64,000 bases of DNA from Arion vulgaris (GCA_020796225.1 CM036756.1:63603644-63667643), one strand, 5' to 3'; shown: positions 31,765 through 42,545, counted from the stretch's first letter. Translations and numbers: made by a program. Notes: generated by a model not told the origin, from the letters alone.

Positions 31765-31925
31765 ATTTTGTTTGTTTGTTTAGTAAGGGATTAAAGCCTC
31801 TCTAAGCCGAGACACGCCCCTTTCAACCTAAGGCGAACCTTTTATTGGTTATATCAAAGCGTGTAGGCCAACAAACATGAACAATAAGAATTAACTCCTT
31901 TCGGAAAATCCAACTAGGGTATATA
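31765..31925 (+). repeat. Rep-10 copy
   Basis: (TTTG)n head, then AGTAAGGGATTAAAGCCTCT, then GTGTAGGCCAACAAACATGA and GGAAAATCCAACTAGGG, the same order as 22090-22260. Confidence 0.7.
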
Positions 31926-31969
31926 CATATATATTTATTTATGTATGTATGTATGTGTGTGTGCTTGTA

Positions 31970-32165
31970 TGTGTGGGACGGATTAACGTAATGCGTAAGC
32001 GTTTACCTATCAACTCTGACACAAGAGGCTTGTGGGTTCAATCCCCCACTCGATGTTTCACACGTGACGAAAGGAATTTGCCAACCTACCTCCTGTACAC
32101 TAGGCTCTAGAAATGTGAAGTGAAGGAATTAAATACTCTAAGGTCTAAAGAAAAGGTTACAGGAA
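31970..32165 (+). mobile_element. SINE-8 copy
   Basis: GTGGGACGGATTAACGTAAT (box A region), GGGTTCAATCCCCCACTCG (box B), then CTACCTCCTGTACACTAGGC and TAGAAATGTGAAGTG. The best-preserved SINE-8. Confidence 0.85.
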
Positions 32166-32179
32166 ATTTAAATTTATGT

Positions 32180-32232
32180 GTATGTGTACATGCGTGATGT
32201 GTGTGTGTGTGTGTGTAAGCGTGCGGGTGTGT
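32180..32232. repeat. (TG)n microsatellite
   Basis: Mostly TG dinucleotides with interruptions. Confidence 0.85.
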
Positions 32233-33223
32233 GTATATGTATATTTCATTTATTATCTGCTCAATCTCTCCCTCCTGTACACCCCCTCCCTCCCTAATTT
32301 ACCAATGATATCTAACTTGTATCTGCACAGTCACACTCTGCTGGCCTGGTCCACATTTAAACAACATTTATCAACATCTACTTTGCATATGTCAACATGG
32401 AGGCCACCCGGACAACCACATATTTTCAATACATAACGTCAACAATTATACTTGTACAAATTAAACGCTAAAGGAATTTTGGGAACGTCGTAGTACGAGA
32501 ATGGGGATACAGAAATCAAGATAACGGAAACTTCCATATATGGTATATTTGTGTCCGTAACGAGTTTACACGAAGAACAATTTAGCGAATGACATCACTT
32601 TTCGTGGGTCGTCGATTGACATATTATAAACAACATTTGAACTGTTTGTCAATTTCTGAAATATAACCAACTTGTGAAGTATCGTATATATTTGAAAACT
32701 GATTTCATTTTATTTGATGTTGATATTATGATCTCAGCAGCAATGAATTAACTACATATCACCGGCGAGGTTCAATGTTGACACTTTTATCATGTTGATT
32801 TTGTTTGTAACCTGCATATCCTTTACAAAACGTCTCCATCAACGGTACTAGTCTTTTATACAACCCCAAACAAGCGGATGTGGCTATTTTTAGATCTGTC
32901 GTGACGCGTCGGTGGAGGTCGTTGGATGGTCCATTTTAGGGCAGGTAAACCAGTTACAAATTTGGTAGCAATTGCGGCTATTTTTAGATATGTCGATCAA
33001 TTTAGATTGTATTCGTTAGTAGCTAGTATTCGTTAGTATTGTATTCGACATTACTATTCGCCGTTATAAGCGTTTTCCGGTCAGGCATTATCCATTCTAG
33101 TATTTGCGCCAGTTTCAGTTGTTGAAGGCAAGAACTGTCAATCCATATATTGCAAGCACTGTCAATTATTTGCACTATTAGAATTTAACAATTTATTAAC
33201 AATTTAACATATTATTGTATATC
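32233..33223. other. Mostly unrecognised; Merlin 5' flank
   Basis: Contains CATCAACGGTACTAGTCTTT then TATACAACCC (32833-32870), which recurs reversed near 43005-43045. GGCTATTTTTAGAT appears twice (32882 and 32976). No terminal repeat for the Merlin element could be set. Confidence 0.45.
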
Positions 33224-34096
33224 ATGAATTTCATTGCACTATCAGCCCTGACTGAAGACAAGGCAAGGTGCGTTGCTTTTCTTCAGACACATGGGGTGTT
33301 GCATACTGGTAAGTGTGTGTTCAAATAACCATGATATGACGTTATCTTTAGGCAAGAAGAATGGCTGTGTGTTGATCGCTGGCGGTGCCGGAGAACCACT
33401 TGTCGGCAAGATATACCTCTCAGGACTGGAACTTGGTTCCCAAAGTTCCCGTCTAACATATAGGCAGATAATTCTATTTATATACTGTTGGTGTAACAAA
33501 TTGGCAAATATAAAATATTGTCAGGAGTTAGACATGTCAAAAAGTTCTACTATTGATTGGTCTAATTACCTCCGGGAGGTATGCGCCAATAAACTCCTTC
33601 TAAACCCTGCTGTAATAGGAGGGCCAAATACCATTGATGAGAGCCTATTCACTGGGCGAAAAAATCACGTAGGAGAACTTTTTCCCTCAGTGGGTATTTG
33701 GTGGTATATGTAGTGAGACCAGAGAATGCTTCATGTTCTGTGTTGCCGATGAACAGCAGCAACTCTGCCTGCAATCATTCAGGCACACATTAGTCCCGGT
33801 ACTACTATTGTATCCGACCAATGGCGTGCCTATAACGGAGTGGCAAATATTGTTGGATATGATCATCTGACAGTTAACCACTCCAGGAACTTTGTTGATC
33901 CAATCAGTGCACATACACAGCACATTGAACGTCTGTGGAGATCAGAAAAGGAGGAAAACAAGGGGCGCAATGGGACTACGCAGGCATCTGCTAGAGTCCT
34001 ACTTGTGTGGTTATGTGGCGACGGCGTATTTATCCCAGGTATTGCGCCTTCAACGCCATTCTTGGCGACATTGTTGCTTTTTGGCCTCCAGAATGA
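33224..34096 (+). pseudogene. Merlin (ISXO2/IS1016-like) transposase pseudogene
   Basis: Starts MNFIALSALTEDKARCVAFL. A zinc-finger-like CRQDIPLRTGTWF follows in another frame, then STIDWSNYLREVC and IGGPNTIDESLF (first catalytic D). Next come ISPGTTIVSDQWRAYNGV (second D) and VGYDHLTVNHSRNFVDP, then HTQHIERLWRS (E). It ends with MWRRRIYPRYC and GDIVAFWPPE plus a stop at 34094-34096. This is the domain order of eukaryotic Merlin DDE transposases, and the length of about 290 codons fits. There are several frameshifts (near 33330, 33440, 33720 and 33960), so it is inactive. The context is AT-rich; no neighbouring gene. Confidence 0.88.
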
Positions 34097-34156
34097 ACAC
34101 ATGCCACATATGCAAGCTCCAGTTAACTCATATCCATAATGAACACACGCCTTCTC

Positions 34157-34226
34157 GACTCACACCACCCAGGTCCTTTTCAGGGCCATCGTCACACCAC
34201 CCAGGTCCTTTTCAGGGCCATCGTCA
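34157..34226. repeat. Two-copy 35-bp direct repeat
   Basis: CACACCACCCAGGTCCTTTT then CAGGGCCATCGT occurs twice in tandem. Confidence 0.85.
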
Positions 34227-34554
34227 AATATCTCAATTAACATCCTCGTGCACAGAGCTAATTAGTTGCACTTATTAATTTACTAACCATTCTGTTTACT
34301 CCAATTTCATTAACTACACTTTCCTGCAGGTTACGATCTCCTTCTTCGTAGATTGGTGCACATTTGCTTACTTGATGATAGCAAACTTGTGGCGTGAAGA
34401 TTTCCTAGAGCGTAATTTGCAAACAGAGTGTTCAACCTGGCCTTGCTAAGGCATTCATCAGGCTAGTGTTCTGATCAAACATAGACCCATCAGGTTTCGT
34501 GTTTTATTACAGCCCGCACCTCTAAAGAGAAATTTTGAGAATCCAGGTTTGGAT
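34227..34554. other. Nothing recognised
   Basis: Contains GCCTTGCTAAGGCATTCATC near 34441 and no recognised element. Confidence 0.4.
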
Positions 34555-34830
34555 TCTTTTCTCTCTCTTGTCTTTTAACCCTGATTGGGGCATAGGACAA
34601 CCAACTCATGCCAAGTTTTCTTCAACTGTGCATAAATTCTGCCTGTTCATCTCTTAGTACTTCATTTGTAGCTTTCTTGAGTCTCTCTAGGATGTTGTGA
34701 TTTGTGAAAGTACTAGCTAACCCTGTTTTGCTCGTGATATAAGTTGCAGCTTGTTGCCTCGTTTCTGCAAGATCCATATCCCTGGAATGAGAAATGAATG
34801 CACTCAGGCGAACAGCATTGAGCACCAGCG
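34555..34830 (-). mobile_element. LINE relic with internal deletion
   Basis: The minus strand reads NILERLKKATNEVLRDEQAE, corresponding to VILEKLRDEQAGF in the LINE at 38450-40020. It then jumps to KKLGMSWL/WHELVVLCPNQG plus a stop, matching WYELVEGLCPNPG at that LINE's C-terminus. Everything between the RT fingers and the tail is missing. Confidence 0.7.
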
Positions 34831-35059
34831 TCTGCTTTCCAAAATCATTTCCTGCTCTGATAGTGGCAATTCCGTTAACTATAGGTGCATTATAAGTCCA
34901 CTACCCGTGCAAATTTCTTACGATTTGTTTGTATTTATGTAGCTTTTCCCAGCATCCAGGAGAGGCTTGCGAAGGTATTTACTCTGGGATTCTGCTAGTC
35001 TGTTTTGCGGTTAGATCTTGTATAATATAACTACTCTTGCACTACTACATGTACTTAAC

Positions 35060-35735
35060 CATTCAGGATCCTCTGTCTTTTTCCCAGGGTCACATGTACT
35101 TCTTCAATGATCCAGCTACCAAAGACCCAATAATTATTGTAAATCTGCAGTAGCTTTATTTTTGCTGCAGTTCCCAAGTTCTTGATCATCTCATTGGATA
35201 CACCATCAACTCCTGGTGATTTTCTCCATTTTTATTTGGATATCGTCAGTTCCAGTTCTTTAAATGTGATTGGGGTCTTCATAACTTCAGGTATGGTTTC
35301 ATCTTGCTCTACATTTTGCTTTTTCTCACGAATCTCACTGTTTCATTGAGCTAATTTCAATATTACTGTCTTTGCAAGGTCTGCAAAATGATCAGCTGCC
35401 TGTTTTCCTGTGAGGATGTTTCCATCTTTGTTCAATGCAATCTTTGGATTTCTCCCTGTACCTTCATCACTAAGTTGTTTTACCAGCTTCCACAGTTTCC
35501 TGGTATCTCTTTCAAAGTTTAAGGACTCTTTAAGTTTTTCCTCCCCCTGCCTGGCCTGCAGCTTGTCCCTTTGAAATATAGCCTTGGCATGCTGATATTT
35601 GTTGTGGTGTTCTTGGCACGGAGTGGTCTCTGCCTGCTTTCGTGAATTTCTACATTATTGTGCAGTAGTTCCAATTCACTGCTCCAGTAAGGTCGGGGAG
35701 CACCATATCTTTTCAAATACATATTCATTATGAGT
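35060..35735 (-). mobile_element. I/Jockey-group LINE fragment, endonuclease-RT linker and RT start
   Basis: The minus strand reads GAPRPYWSSELELLHNNVEI, then KESLNFERDTRKLWKLVKQL, PKIALNKDGNILTGKQAADH, a stop, and SPGVDGVSNEMIKNLGTAAK. The first is the segment just after the endonuclease; the last is the RT finger motif (PGxDGIxNEMIK). Frames are broken. No RT catalytic box follows. Confidence 0.85.
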
Positions 35736-35885
35736 TAGTGCGTGGCAACCTGATTGCTATAGTGCCTCTTGGCTGGTTGCCTCCGACTTCAGCACTCTTA
35801 TTGCTAGAGAAGACTGTAGTCTAACTCGAGGAATAGAAAAGTTGTAAAAGAAGTAGGAGATAAGACAAGAAAAAAGGGCTGCCAT
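35736..35885. other. Spacer between two minus-strand LINE copies
   Basis: No feature of its own that I can recognise. Confidence 0.4.
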
Positions 35886-37335
35886 TTAACCCATAGTTGG
35901 GGTTGGGTTGGTTGCAGCCAGTGCATTTACCACTCGCCGGTGGGTTCTGCGATGTCACCTTGAGGCCCCATCCTGCTCCCCACCTTTTGGTCTGGCCTTT
36001 GACCTTTAGTCTCTCGGCTTAGTTAGACCTGCAGGAGTTAGACTCCACTCGACATAGCCTAAAGGATCACCAAGGCACGCAAACCCTCAACCACGGTAAG
36101 GTAGGCTAATCTGGAGGGTTGAGTCTAAAATGGTGCTCCGATCTATTCTTGTAAGGTGGTTGATGTTATCATTAAGGTTAGGGCTGGCCATATGGCTGTA
36201 CACCTCTCTTCCCGTGTCTCCCATTGCCCATCTTTTCAGCCAAATTTCTTTATTTGTTGCCATTAGAATTTGCTTTGCTGTATGGAGAGTTGTTGCTGTG
36301 ATTGGTTGTTCCTGTGTTGATCCTTTCTTGGCTAGCCTATCTGCTTTATTATTTCCAGGTGTGTTTGAATGTCCAGGGATCCACTGCATAGTTATTTTGA
36401 TGTAATGTCTGTCAATATCTAGGGCTATCTGGGATATAGTTCAGATTTACAATGTCCACCTTCTTCTAGAGCTTGAAAGGCAGACATTGAATCTGTGAAA
36501 ATAATTGTTTTGTGCCTTGGATGGAAAGGCATTGAAAACAGTCTTCATGTGGTAGAAAGCAGCTTCTATCACAAGAATTTTTCAGCCTCATAATTGGAGC
36601 ATATCTCCCACATGCAAACAGCTCTTCAGATGATCGGTCTGGGTATTGTATATATACTCCGTAACCTGCTTTGATTGTGGCTTTAAATACAGATCCATCA
36701 ATATAGACATGTACCCATTCTTGGGGATAGGCATCAATGGTTCTTTGAGATGCTATCATAAGGCTGAATGGGTCGGAGCGTTTTGTTGCTTCATCTATCA
36801 ATTTTGTTCTAATTTCAGGTGTATTCAAGAGTGTATGTGGTGGTAAGTTGTAACTCTCTGCAGCTGCTGTCTTGTTTCTGGAAGGTGGTATCTGTCTTTG
36901 ATTTCTCTGATGTGGTGGAGGATTGACTTTTGTTTAATTCTGTTTCTCTGTTTCCACTTCTCAACAAGTAGTTTATTGGGGTGATCTTGATTCATTCTTT
37001 TGCTCCTTTCATAAGCTTCAACAGCAGCTTTGTCCCTCGCACCAAGAGGTTCCACATTTGTGTGTATTTCACATGCGGCGGTTGGTGTTGACCTCATTGC
37101 TGTAATCTTCTTAATGCTTTGTTCTTTACATTCACAACATGCTTCTTCAGGTTTGCTTCTTCAGGTTGAGTTGGCGGTCAAGTGTTACTCCAAGATATGT
37201 GGGGTGTTGTTCTCTTAGCAGTTTGTGTGGTACTGTCAAATTAATATACTTGGTACTGACAGGCCATGTCTCATTTTCCCAGGAATACCACAGGTTGTTC
37301 CCTGAGCTCACCATACTTGGGGATTGTTTGTTCTT
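35886..37335 (-). mobile_element. I/Jockey-group LINE, RT C-terminus plus RNase H and 3' UTR
   Basis: The minus strand, from 37330 down, reads HPTYLGVTLDRQLNL (RT thumb), then EIHTNVEPLGARDKAAVEAY. The RNase H domain follows: VHVYIDGSVFKATIKAGYGV, then TIIFTDSMSAFQALEEG in a shifted frame, then MQWIPGHSNTPGNNKADRLA. These contain the catalytic D, second D and the HxxxxGNxxAD motif. After the stop at about 36087 the 3' UTR has ACCGTGGTTGAGGGTTTGCG and ends near 35886 at CCATTTAACCCATAGTTGGG (plus strand). An internal RNase H is known from the I and Jockey-related clades. Frameshifts near 36825 and 36570 make it inactive. Confidence 0.88.
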
Positions 37336-37680
37336 TAAATTTTTTGAGTAACAAATACTAGTTCCGTCAGTCTACTTAATTTGATGTATACTTTTATAGG
37401 CATCATCAAGGTGCGTATTCTTTATAGGACGTTGCTCTCTGATTAGTTCTGGCCACTTAACCATGATGATCTCTGGTGGGCCCTGAGCCCGATGCCAGGC
37501 TTTTCCCAGCCCCCGCCTTCAAAGCCGTTCTTGACATTGTCAATCTTCCGCCTTTTCTGCCGGCAGCCTTGTGTACTGTAGAGGAGAGACTTCCTTCGAC
37601 TTTTATAGGCATCACTGGTTATTACAATTTATGGTCAGAAATTGATAGTCAATAACATTGATTAGACAGAATTGCAATAA
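37336..37680. other. Nothing firmly recognised
   Basis: Includes a GC-richer block (37465-37600) with GGTGGGCCCTGAGCCCGATG and GTTCTTGACATTGTCAATC. No second copy is in the window. Confidence 0.4.
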
Positions 37681-37694
37681 TTTTTTCTCATCAG

Positions 37695-37750
37695 GTTGTG
37701 TCAAGAGGAAGAATGCCAAGAAGGGCCATGATGAAGATTCAGAGGACTAA
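37695..37750 (+). CDS. Possible terminal exon of a host gene
   Basis: TTTTTTCTCATCAG at 37681-37694 is a good polypyrimidine tract plus splice acceptor. It is followed by an open segment CVKRKNAKKGHDEDSED and a TAA at 37748-37750. A lysine-rich then acidic end is common in nuclear proteins, but I cannot name one. Downstream, ATTAAA at 37822 could be a polyadenylation signal. No upstream exon is identified, and the segment is too short to prove. It could equally be chance. Confidence 0.25.
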
Positions 37751-38110
37751 ACATCAAATAGCTTATCCTGAGATTTTGTTTTCTCACTTTGTTCTTGACT
37801 AAACATTGACTGCAATTCTCCATTAAAAATGTATTCCTGAGCTATATATTGTGTTATGTCATTGTAATGTGCGGTTGCTTGTATTTAAGAGTTTGATTGA
37901 ATACATTTGTATAACTTATCTCGTTAATCTGATTTTTTTAAGAAATATCTCAATTGAAATCTACAATATGTCTGGTGACACAGATGTTCTATGACGCTAC
38001 CAATACCAAAAACATCTTCATGTCAGCAGCCAGCAAACTAATACCACAGAAGAAGAAACATAAGAAATCGCCTTCTCGTTCGCTGATGTTCAATATCTAC
38101 ACAATGAGTT
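37751..38110. other. AT-rich, possible 3' UTR
   Basis: AT-rich sequence with ATTAAA at 37822 and GAATACA near 37898. No repeat recognised. Confidence 0.35.
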
Positions 38111-38447
38111 CGATTCTATGGATGTATGTTAAACTAAACAATGCCCCAAACAGATACACCCACCTTCCTTGGAATTACCCTTGACAGCAGACTTACCTGA
38201 AGGCCAAACATAGATAAGATTCAAAGAAAAGCTATACAAAGACTTTCTGTATTGAAGAAACTAGCTGGAACGTCCTGGGCATAAGCTCAAAAATATTAAA
38301 ACAAGTCTAAATTGGATCAGTCAGGTCCATCATGGAATATGGCTCCTGCTTTTGGACAACAACAGCCAAAACATACACAGAAACTAGACAAAGTGTAAAA
38401 CATGGGCCTAAGAATAACTCTGGGAGCAATGAAAAGCTGTCCTATCA
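38110..38447 (+). mobile_element. I/Jockey-group LINE fragment, RT thumb
   Basis: The plus strand reads LGITLDSRLT, a stop, then RPNIDKIQRKAIQRLSVLKK, LAGTSW, then SIMEYGSCFWTTTAKTYTE and MGLRITLGAMKSCPI. This is the RT thumb/connection of RNase-H-bearing LINEs. It is in the opposite orientation to the copy at 35886-37335 and stops abruptly at the junction with another LINE type at about 38448. Confidence 0.82.
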
Positions 38448-40015
38448 TAGCAATGGAAAGATGGATGGAATACTTCAAGGAACTCCTGAACAGACCAGCA
38501 CCTCGACCCCCTCAGATATCCAACCGGCAGAAATTGACTTGGACATCAACTGTGAGAAACCACCCAAGGGAGATTAGTAAAGCCATTAAACTTTTAAAAG
38601 ATGGAAAGCGGCCGGTCCAGATGGTATTCCAGTGGAGGCAGTTAAAGCCAACATAAACACATCCACAGAAATACTGTATAAATTATTAGCAGAATCTGGA
38701 GACCGAAGAAATACCAGCAAACTGGAGAGAAGGATACCTGGTGAAGTTACCAAAGAAAGGGGACCTTCAGAAGTGTGAAAACTATAGGAGAATAATGCTG
38801 TTGTCAGTACCTGGGAAAATACTAAGCAGAGTCATCCTGGAGAAACTGAGAGATGAACAGGCAGGCTTCCGACCAAATAGATCCTGTGCTGACCAGATAG
38901 CCACATTACGCATAATAATAGAGCAAAGTATTGAATGGAAATCCCCACTTTATATCGGATTTGTGGATTATGAAAAGGGTTTTTAAAAGTATTGATAGAA
39001 ACCCTTTGGAAAGTGTGAGGCATTATGGAATCCACAGAAAATTATTAACCTAATAAAAGCAACATATACAGATATGAAATGTAGTTCTTCATGAAGGTAA
39101 ACTAACAGATACTTTTGGAATAGAAACAGGAGTGCGTCAGTGATGTCTTCTATCACCTTTGTTGTTCTTACTGACAATAGACTGGATTATGAAGACCACA
39201 GTAACTAACACCAGAAATGGAATCCAATGGACTCTGACAGAACAACTAGATGATCTGGACTTCGCTGATGATATAGCCCTTCTGTCACATACACGAAATC
39301 AGATGTAGGATAAGCTAAACACATTGAATCAAAGGTCCCAGCAAATAGGGCTGAACATTCATAAGGGAAAGACAAAGATATTGAGAATTAACCAAGCAAC
39401 GACAACTCGATCTCCTGGAAATCCCCCCAGAGGTAGAATCATACACATATTTGGGCAGCAACGTAGACAAAGAGGGTGGAACAGATAGAGATGTTAAAAT
39501 AAGAATACAGAAGGCAAGAGGAGCTTTCATTGCACTGGGAAACATTTGGAAGTCCAAAAAAATCAAATCTAGAACAAAAATTCGGATATTTAACTCCAAT
39601 GTTAATGCAGTTCTACTGTATGGGTCAGAAACATGGAGAACAACTAAAACAATAGCGCATAAATTGCAAACATTCAACAACTGGTGTCTGCGCAGAATAG
39701 AGGGAATAAGATGGTATGATAGGGTCCACAAATGAGGAACTTATGGAGAGAACAAGACAGATTCAGTGAACAAACAGGTTAAAAAAGACGCTGGCGCTGG
39801 ATAGGACACACTTTGCAAAAACCGGAGGGAAATAAAACAAGAAGGGTCCTTGCCTGGAACCCGCAGGGACAGCGAAAGAAGGAGGCCGAGAAATACTGAG
39901 ACGGAGATCAACAATATAAAGAAGAGCTGGAGGAGCTGCAGGAGATAGCTAGAGATAGGAAGACTTGGTATGAGTTGGTTGAGGGCCTATGCCCCAACCC
40001 GGGGTAAAGGCAAGA
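38448..40015 (+). mobile_element. LINE with most of the RT, broken
   Basis: In order: RWMEYFKELLNRP (38455); KAIKLLKDGK then AGPDGIPVEAVKA (38577-38655); WREGYLVKLPKKGDLQKCEN and YRRIMLLSVPGKILSRVILE; QAGFRPNRSCADQIATLRII; LYIGFVDYEKGF (first catalytic D, 38986); FGIETGVRQ and LLFLLTIDWIMK; LDFADDIALLSHT (FADD box at 39261-39272); ESYTYLGSNVDKEGG; and ILLYGSETWR-like LYGSETWRTTKTIAHKLQTF. It ends WYELVEGLCPNPG plus a stop near 40004. At least eight frame breaks. RT palm and thumb order agree with endonuclease-bearing LINEs lacking RNase H. Confidence 0.92.
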
Positions 40016-40024
40016 GAGAGAGAG

Positions 40025-42175
40025 AAGGCCTGCGTTTTTACTGGCGGGGCAGGGCAGAGGAATTTGAGGGGCATGACGGAATCCGTTGAGATAAGAACGG
40101 GGATGTCATTTCTGTTCTTGCTATTCCTAATGATTGGCTTCACAGCTATCTGAGATCCTCGCCTAAACCTGGAAAACATCTCACAGGCATAAATGGATAT
40201 AAAATTATTACCTTGCAAAACACTGTCGGCAAACTGCTTGTAAATTCATAGCCCGTAGAGTTTCAAATATGATGGGAAAAAAATGGTCTTTTCCCTCCAC
40301 TTTCGGCGGCTATCGTAAAGGAAAGGACACATGGTGCAATGCAGCGGTTTTGCGTATGAGGGTTTCAGATGGCGATACCCCAGGAAAGCTCACCTAGTAA
40401 ATCAAAATCTGGCTGAAACCGGACGGGCGGGCCTAGTCACCATGGGCACACAATCGTCCCGACGTAGATCACCCCGTTCTTGCCATTGGACCAATTATAC
40501 ATCAAAATAAGAATGATCAAATTGGTCGTGAAGAATGAACGAAAGAAGAAGAATATGGCGACAGAAACGGCTGCAGCCGCCATTGACTTGCAGGACGCAT
40601 ATAACAATGTCTCTTACACCTTACTTATGCAGTTATTGATGAATATGCAGGTGGAATCAAGTCAGGCAAGTGGCTTGCTGCTGCCATTTTTGAGCGCACG
40701 TTATCAATGTGTTGTGGTTCATGATCATCACAACCACAAGTCCTAATGAGTCTTCCTCAGGGATCACCACTCTCGCCAGTCCTGTTCAATGTATACACCG
40801 TCGGGGTAACCAGCACACCAAGGGTCGGAGTTGGCAGAACAATGTCGTACGCCGATGATATTCTGGTGTATCGCATGGGCAAGGACAGAAATGAGATCGC
40901 ATCTGCCATACAGTGTGAACTGAATAGGATTGGTGACTGGTGCAACGAATTCCCAAACGAATGTAACCCAGCAAAGGCCTCTCTGACATGGTTCTCTCTT
41001 AACACTCACATAGTAAAGAGACCTACCCCAGTTGTCAACATGTGTAGCAAAGACATTGACAGAAGCGAAACATTAAAATATCTTGGAATACCAGTTGACA
41101 GAAATCTGTCATTTAAGAGTCATGTAGAGAACGTAATCCTAAAGGCAAGTAAAGGGCTAACCGCTCTCAAAGTAATGGCGGAGGCGGATAATGAACACTG
41201 CCTGCTATTTTTTTCTTTATCAGGGACTACTGCTGAACGTAGTGGACTATGGCCTTGGTCTTTTGGAAGTAAGCAGAACATCCCTTATAAGTTAGATAGG
41301 ATCCAAAATGAAGCGATGAGGCTTATAATTTTTTTCACACGTGACACTTCTTGTGAGGCAATGCGCTATGTCCTTGGATTGCCAACGATGACCATGAGAC
41401 ACAAAGTCGCACAGGAAAAAGCTTATCTAAGAGTTTCTGCGGACACAAATCATCCTCTGCACAAATCCATAAATGAAAACAAGGGCAGGCGATTGAAGAG
41501 AGGGCCCATCCTGTATGGCCGAGGCATAGGATGTTATTAAACAGTTGTCAGTACACTTGCACGCCGCTGTAGAGAATGGGTCCCGGACTTACTCATCACA
41601 ACAAAACCGTCGCACACTTCATGTGGACTGCGGGCTTTCGAGAAAAAGACATTGAGCATGACTATGGAGATCACCGCTGCCTCCAGGGCTCTGTCATGGG
41701 TGGCTGAGCAACAGGTTACCCATACGATCATCATATCAGACTCGATGAATTTGCTTCAACTGATTGAATCTGGAAGTACGCGTGTGGAATGGGTTGACAT
41801 CATTCGGAGATCACATCTCATAAAAATGACTTGGTGGTACATACCTGTACATGCTGGAGTGCCGGGTAAGGAGCGTACTGACTCTCTTGCAAACAATGCC
41901 CCGAGTCGAGCATGCAGAAGTATGGACAGAGCCGATATCATCGATGCGGTACGCTCTCAATTGTGTGACATGGGCGGGTCTCAGACACTGGAACGAGTGC
42001 GAGAATTAGGCGTTAAGTTTGAACATGCCAGACAGTGTCGTCTTCGTGGTAGAGAGAAGATATAGTAATCAACTTCTCATGGGTACTGTGAGCAAATGGA
42101 CTTTGGGATAGCTGCTGCAACGGAGGACAGAGCAGGAATGGGAATGCCCAATGTGCCGTGATGTCGATCGCATAA
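40025..42175 (+). mobile_element. I/Jockey-group LINE with RT and RNase H
   Basis: RT start: HLTGINGYKIITLQNTVGKL, then FGGYRKGKDTWCNAAVL (40180-40370). After a SINE-4-like interruption (40400-40553): ETAAAAIDLQDAYNNVSY (catalytic D), then the 264-residue frame 40746-41540 with SLPQGSPLSPVLFN and SYADDILVYRMG (YADD at 40848-40859), the thumb ETLKYLGIPVDRNLSFKSHV and LDRIQNEAMRLI. RNase H follows at 41652-42065: ITAASRALSWVAEQQ, TIIISDSMNLLQLIESG and YIPVHAGVPGKERTDSLANN. It is the least decayed RT in the window but is broken between domains, so not autonomous. Confidence 0.92.
40400..40553 (+). mobile_element. SINE-4-like insertion in the LINE
   Basis: Contains TGGCTGAAACCGGACGGGCG (compare TGGCTGAAACCGGGCACATC at 50620-50640) and ends AAATTGGTCGTGAAGAATGA then CGAAAGAAGAAG, the SINE-4 3' end. 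It interrupts the RT between motifs 2 and 3. Confidence 0.65.
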
Positions 42176-42179
42176 CATA

Positions 42180-42545
42180 ACATTGGTATTGGTTACTAAA
42201 CTGACGTCATTGTACTCCGGCAGACCCTAGGTGCTCAATCTCCCCCAACATATATCGAAGAGTATGCATGCTGAGGGTTCCCGTAGCTAGTTGATTAAAC
42301 ACACACCTAACTCTGCCTCTCAGGCATCCAGTTCTACTTGTACACCGGGTAACTCCAAACTGCCTAAATCGCTGGATCGATTCAACATATATTTCAGTGT
42401 CCTCATCCAACAGACAGTCGCGAAGTGACCGAAGAACATCCCCCAACAATCGTTGCTGTTGGTGCAAGCCTGTCCGCTCTCTCATTACCGAAACAAACAC
42501 GCATGCCCAGGACAGTATATCCACGTAAATACAACAACGGCCCAA
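42180..42545 (-). mobile_element. Unknown repeat M, second copy with conserved frame
   Basis: The 112-residue minus frame (42207-42545) reads RERTGLHQQQRLLGDVLRSL, then RDCLLDEDTEIYVESIQRFR, QFGVTRCTSRTGCLRGRVR and LATGTLSMHTLRYMLGEI. It agrees with 30150-30390 at most residues. Its 3' end has TAACCAATACCAATG. Family unknown; a LINE C-terminus is one possibility because of the tail. Confidence 0.7.

Noticed and set aside
31304..31805. Frames crossing MITE-1 and SINE-5 (82 and 140 residues)
   Set aside because: They cross element boundaries and microsatellite DNA; no protein signature.
33240..33713. 146-residue frame taken as a single protein
   Set aside because: It is a frame-shifted mixture. 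Only the part from about 33475 is in the Merlin transposase frame; the earlier part is read correctly in a different frame.
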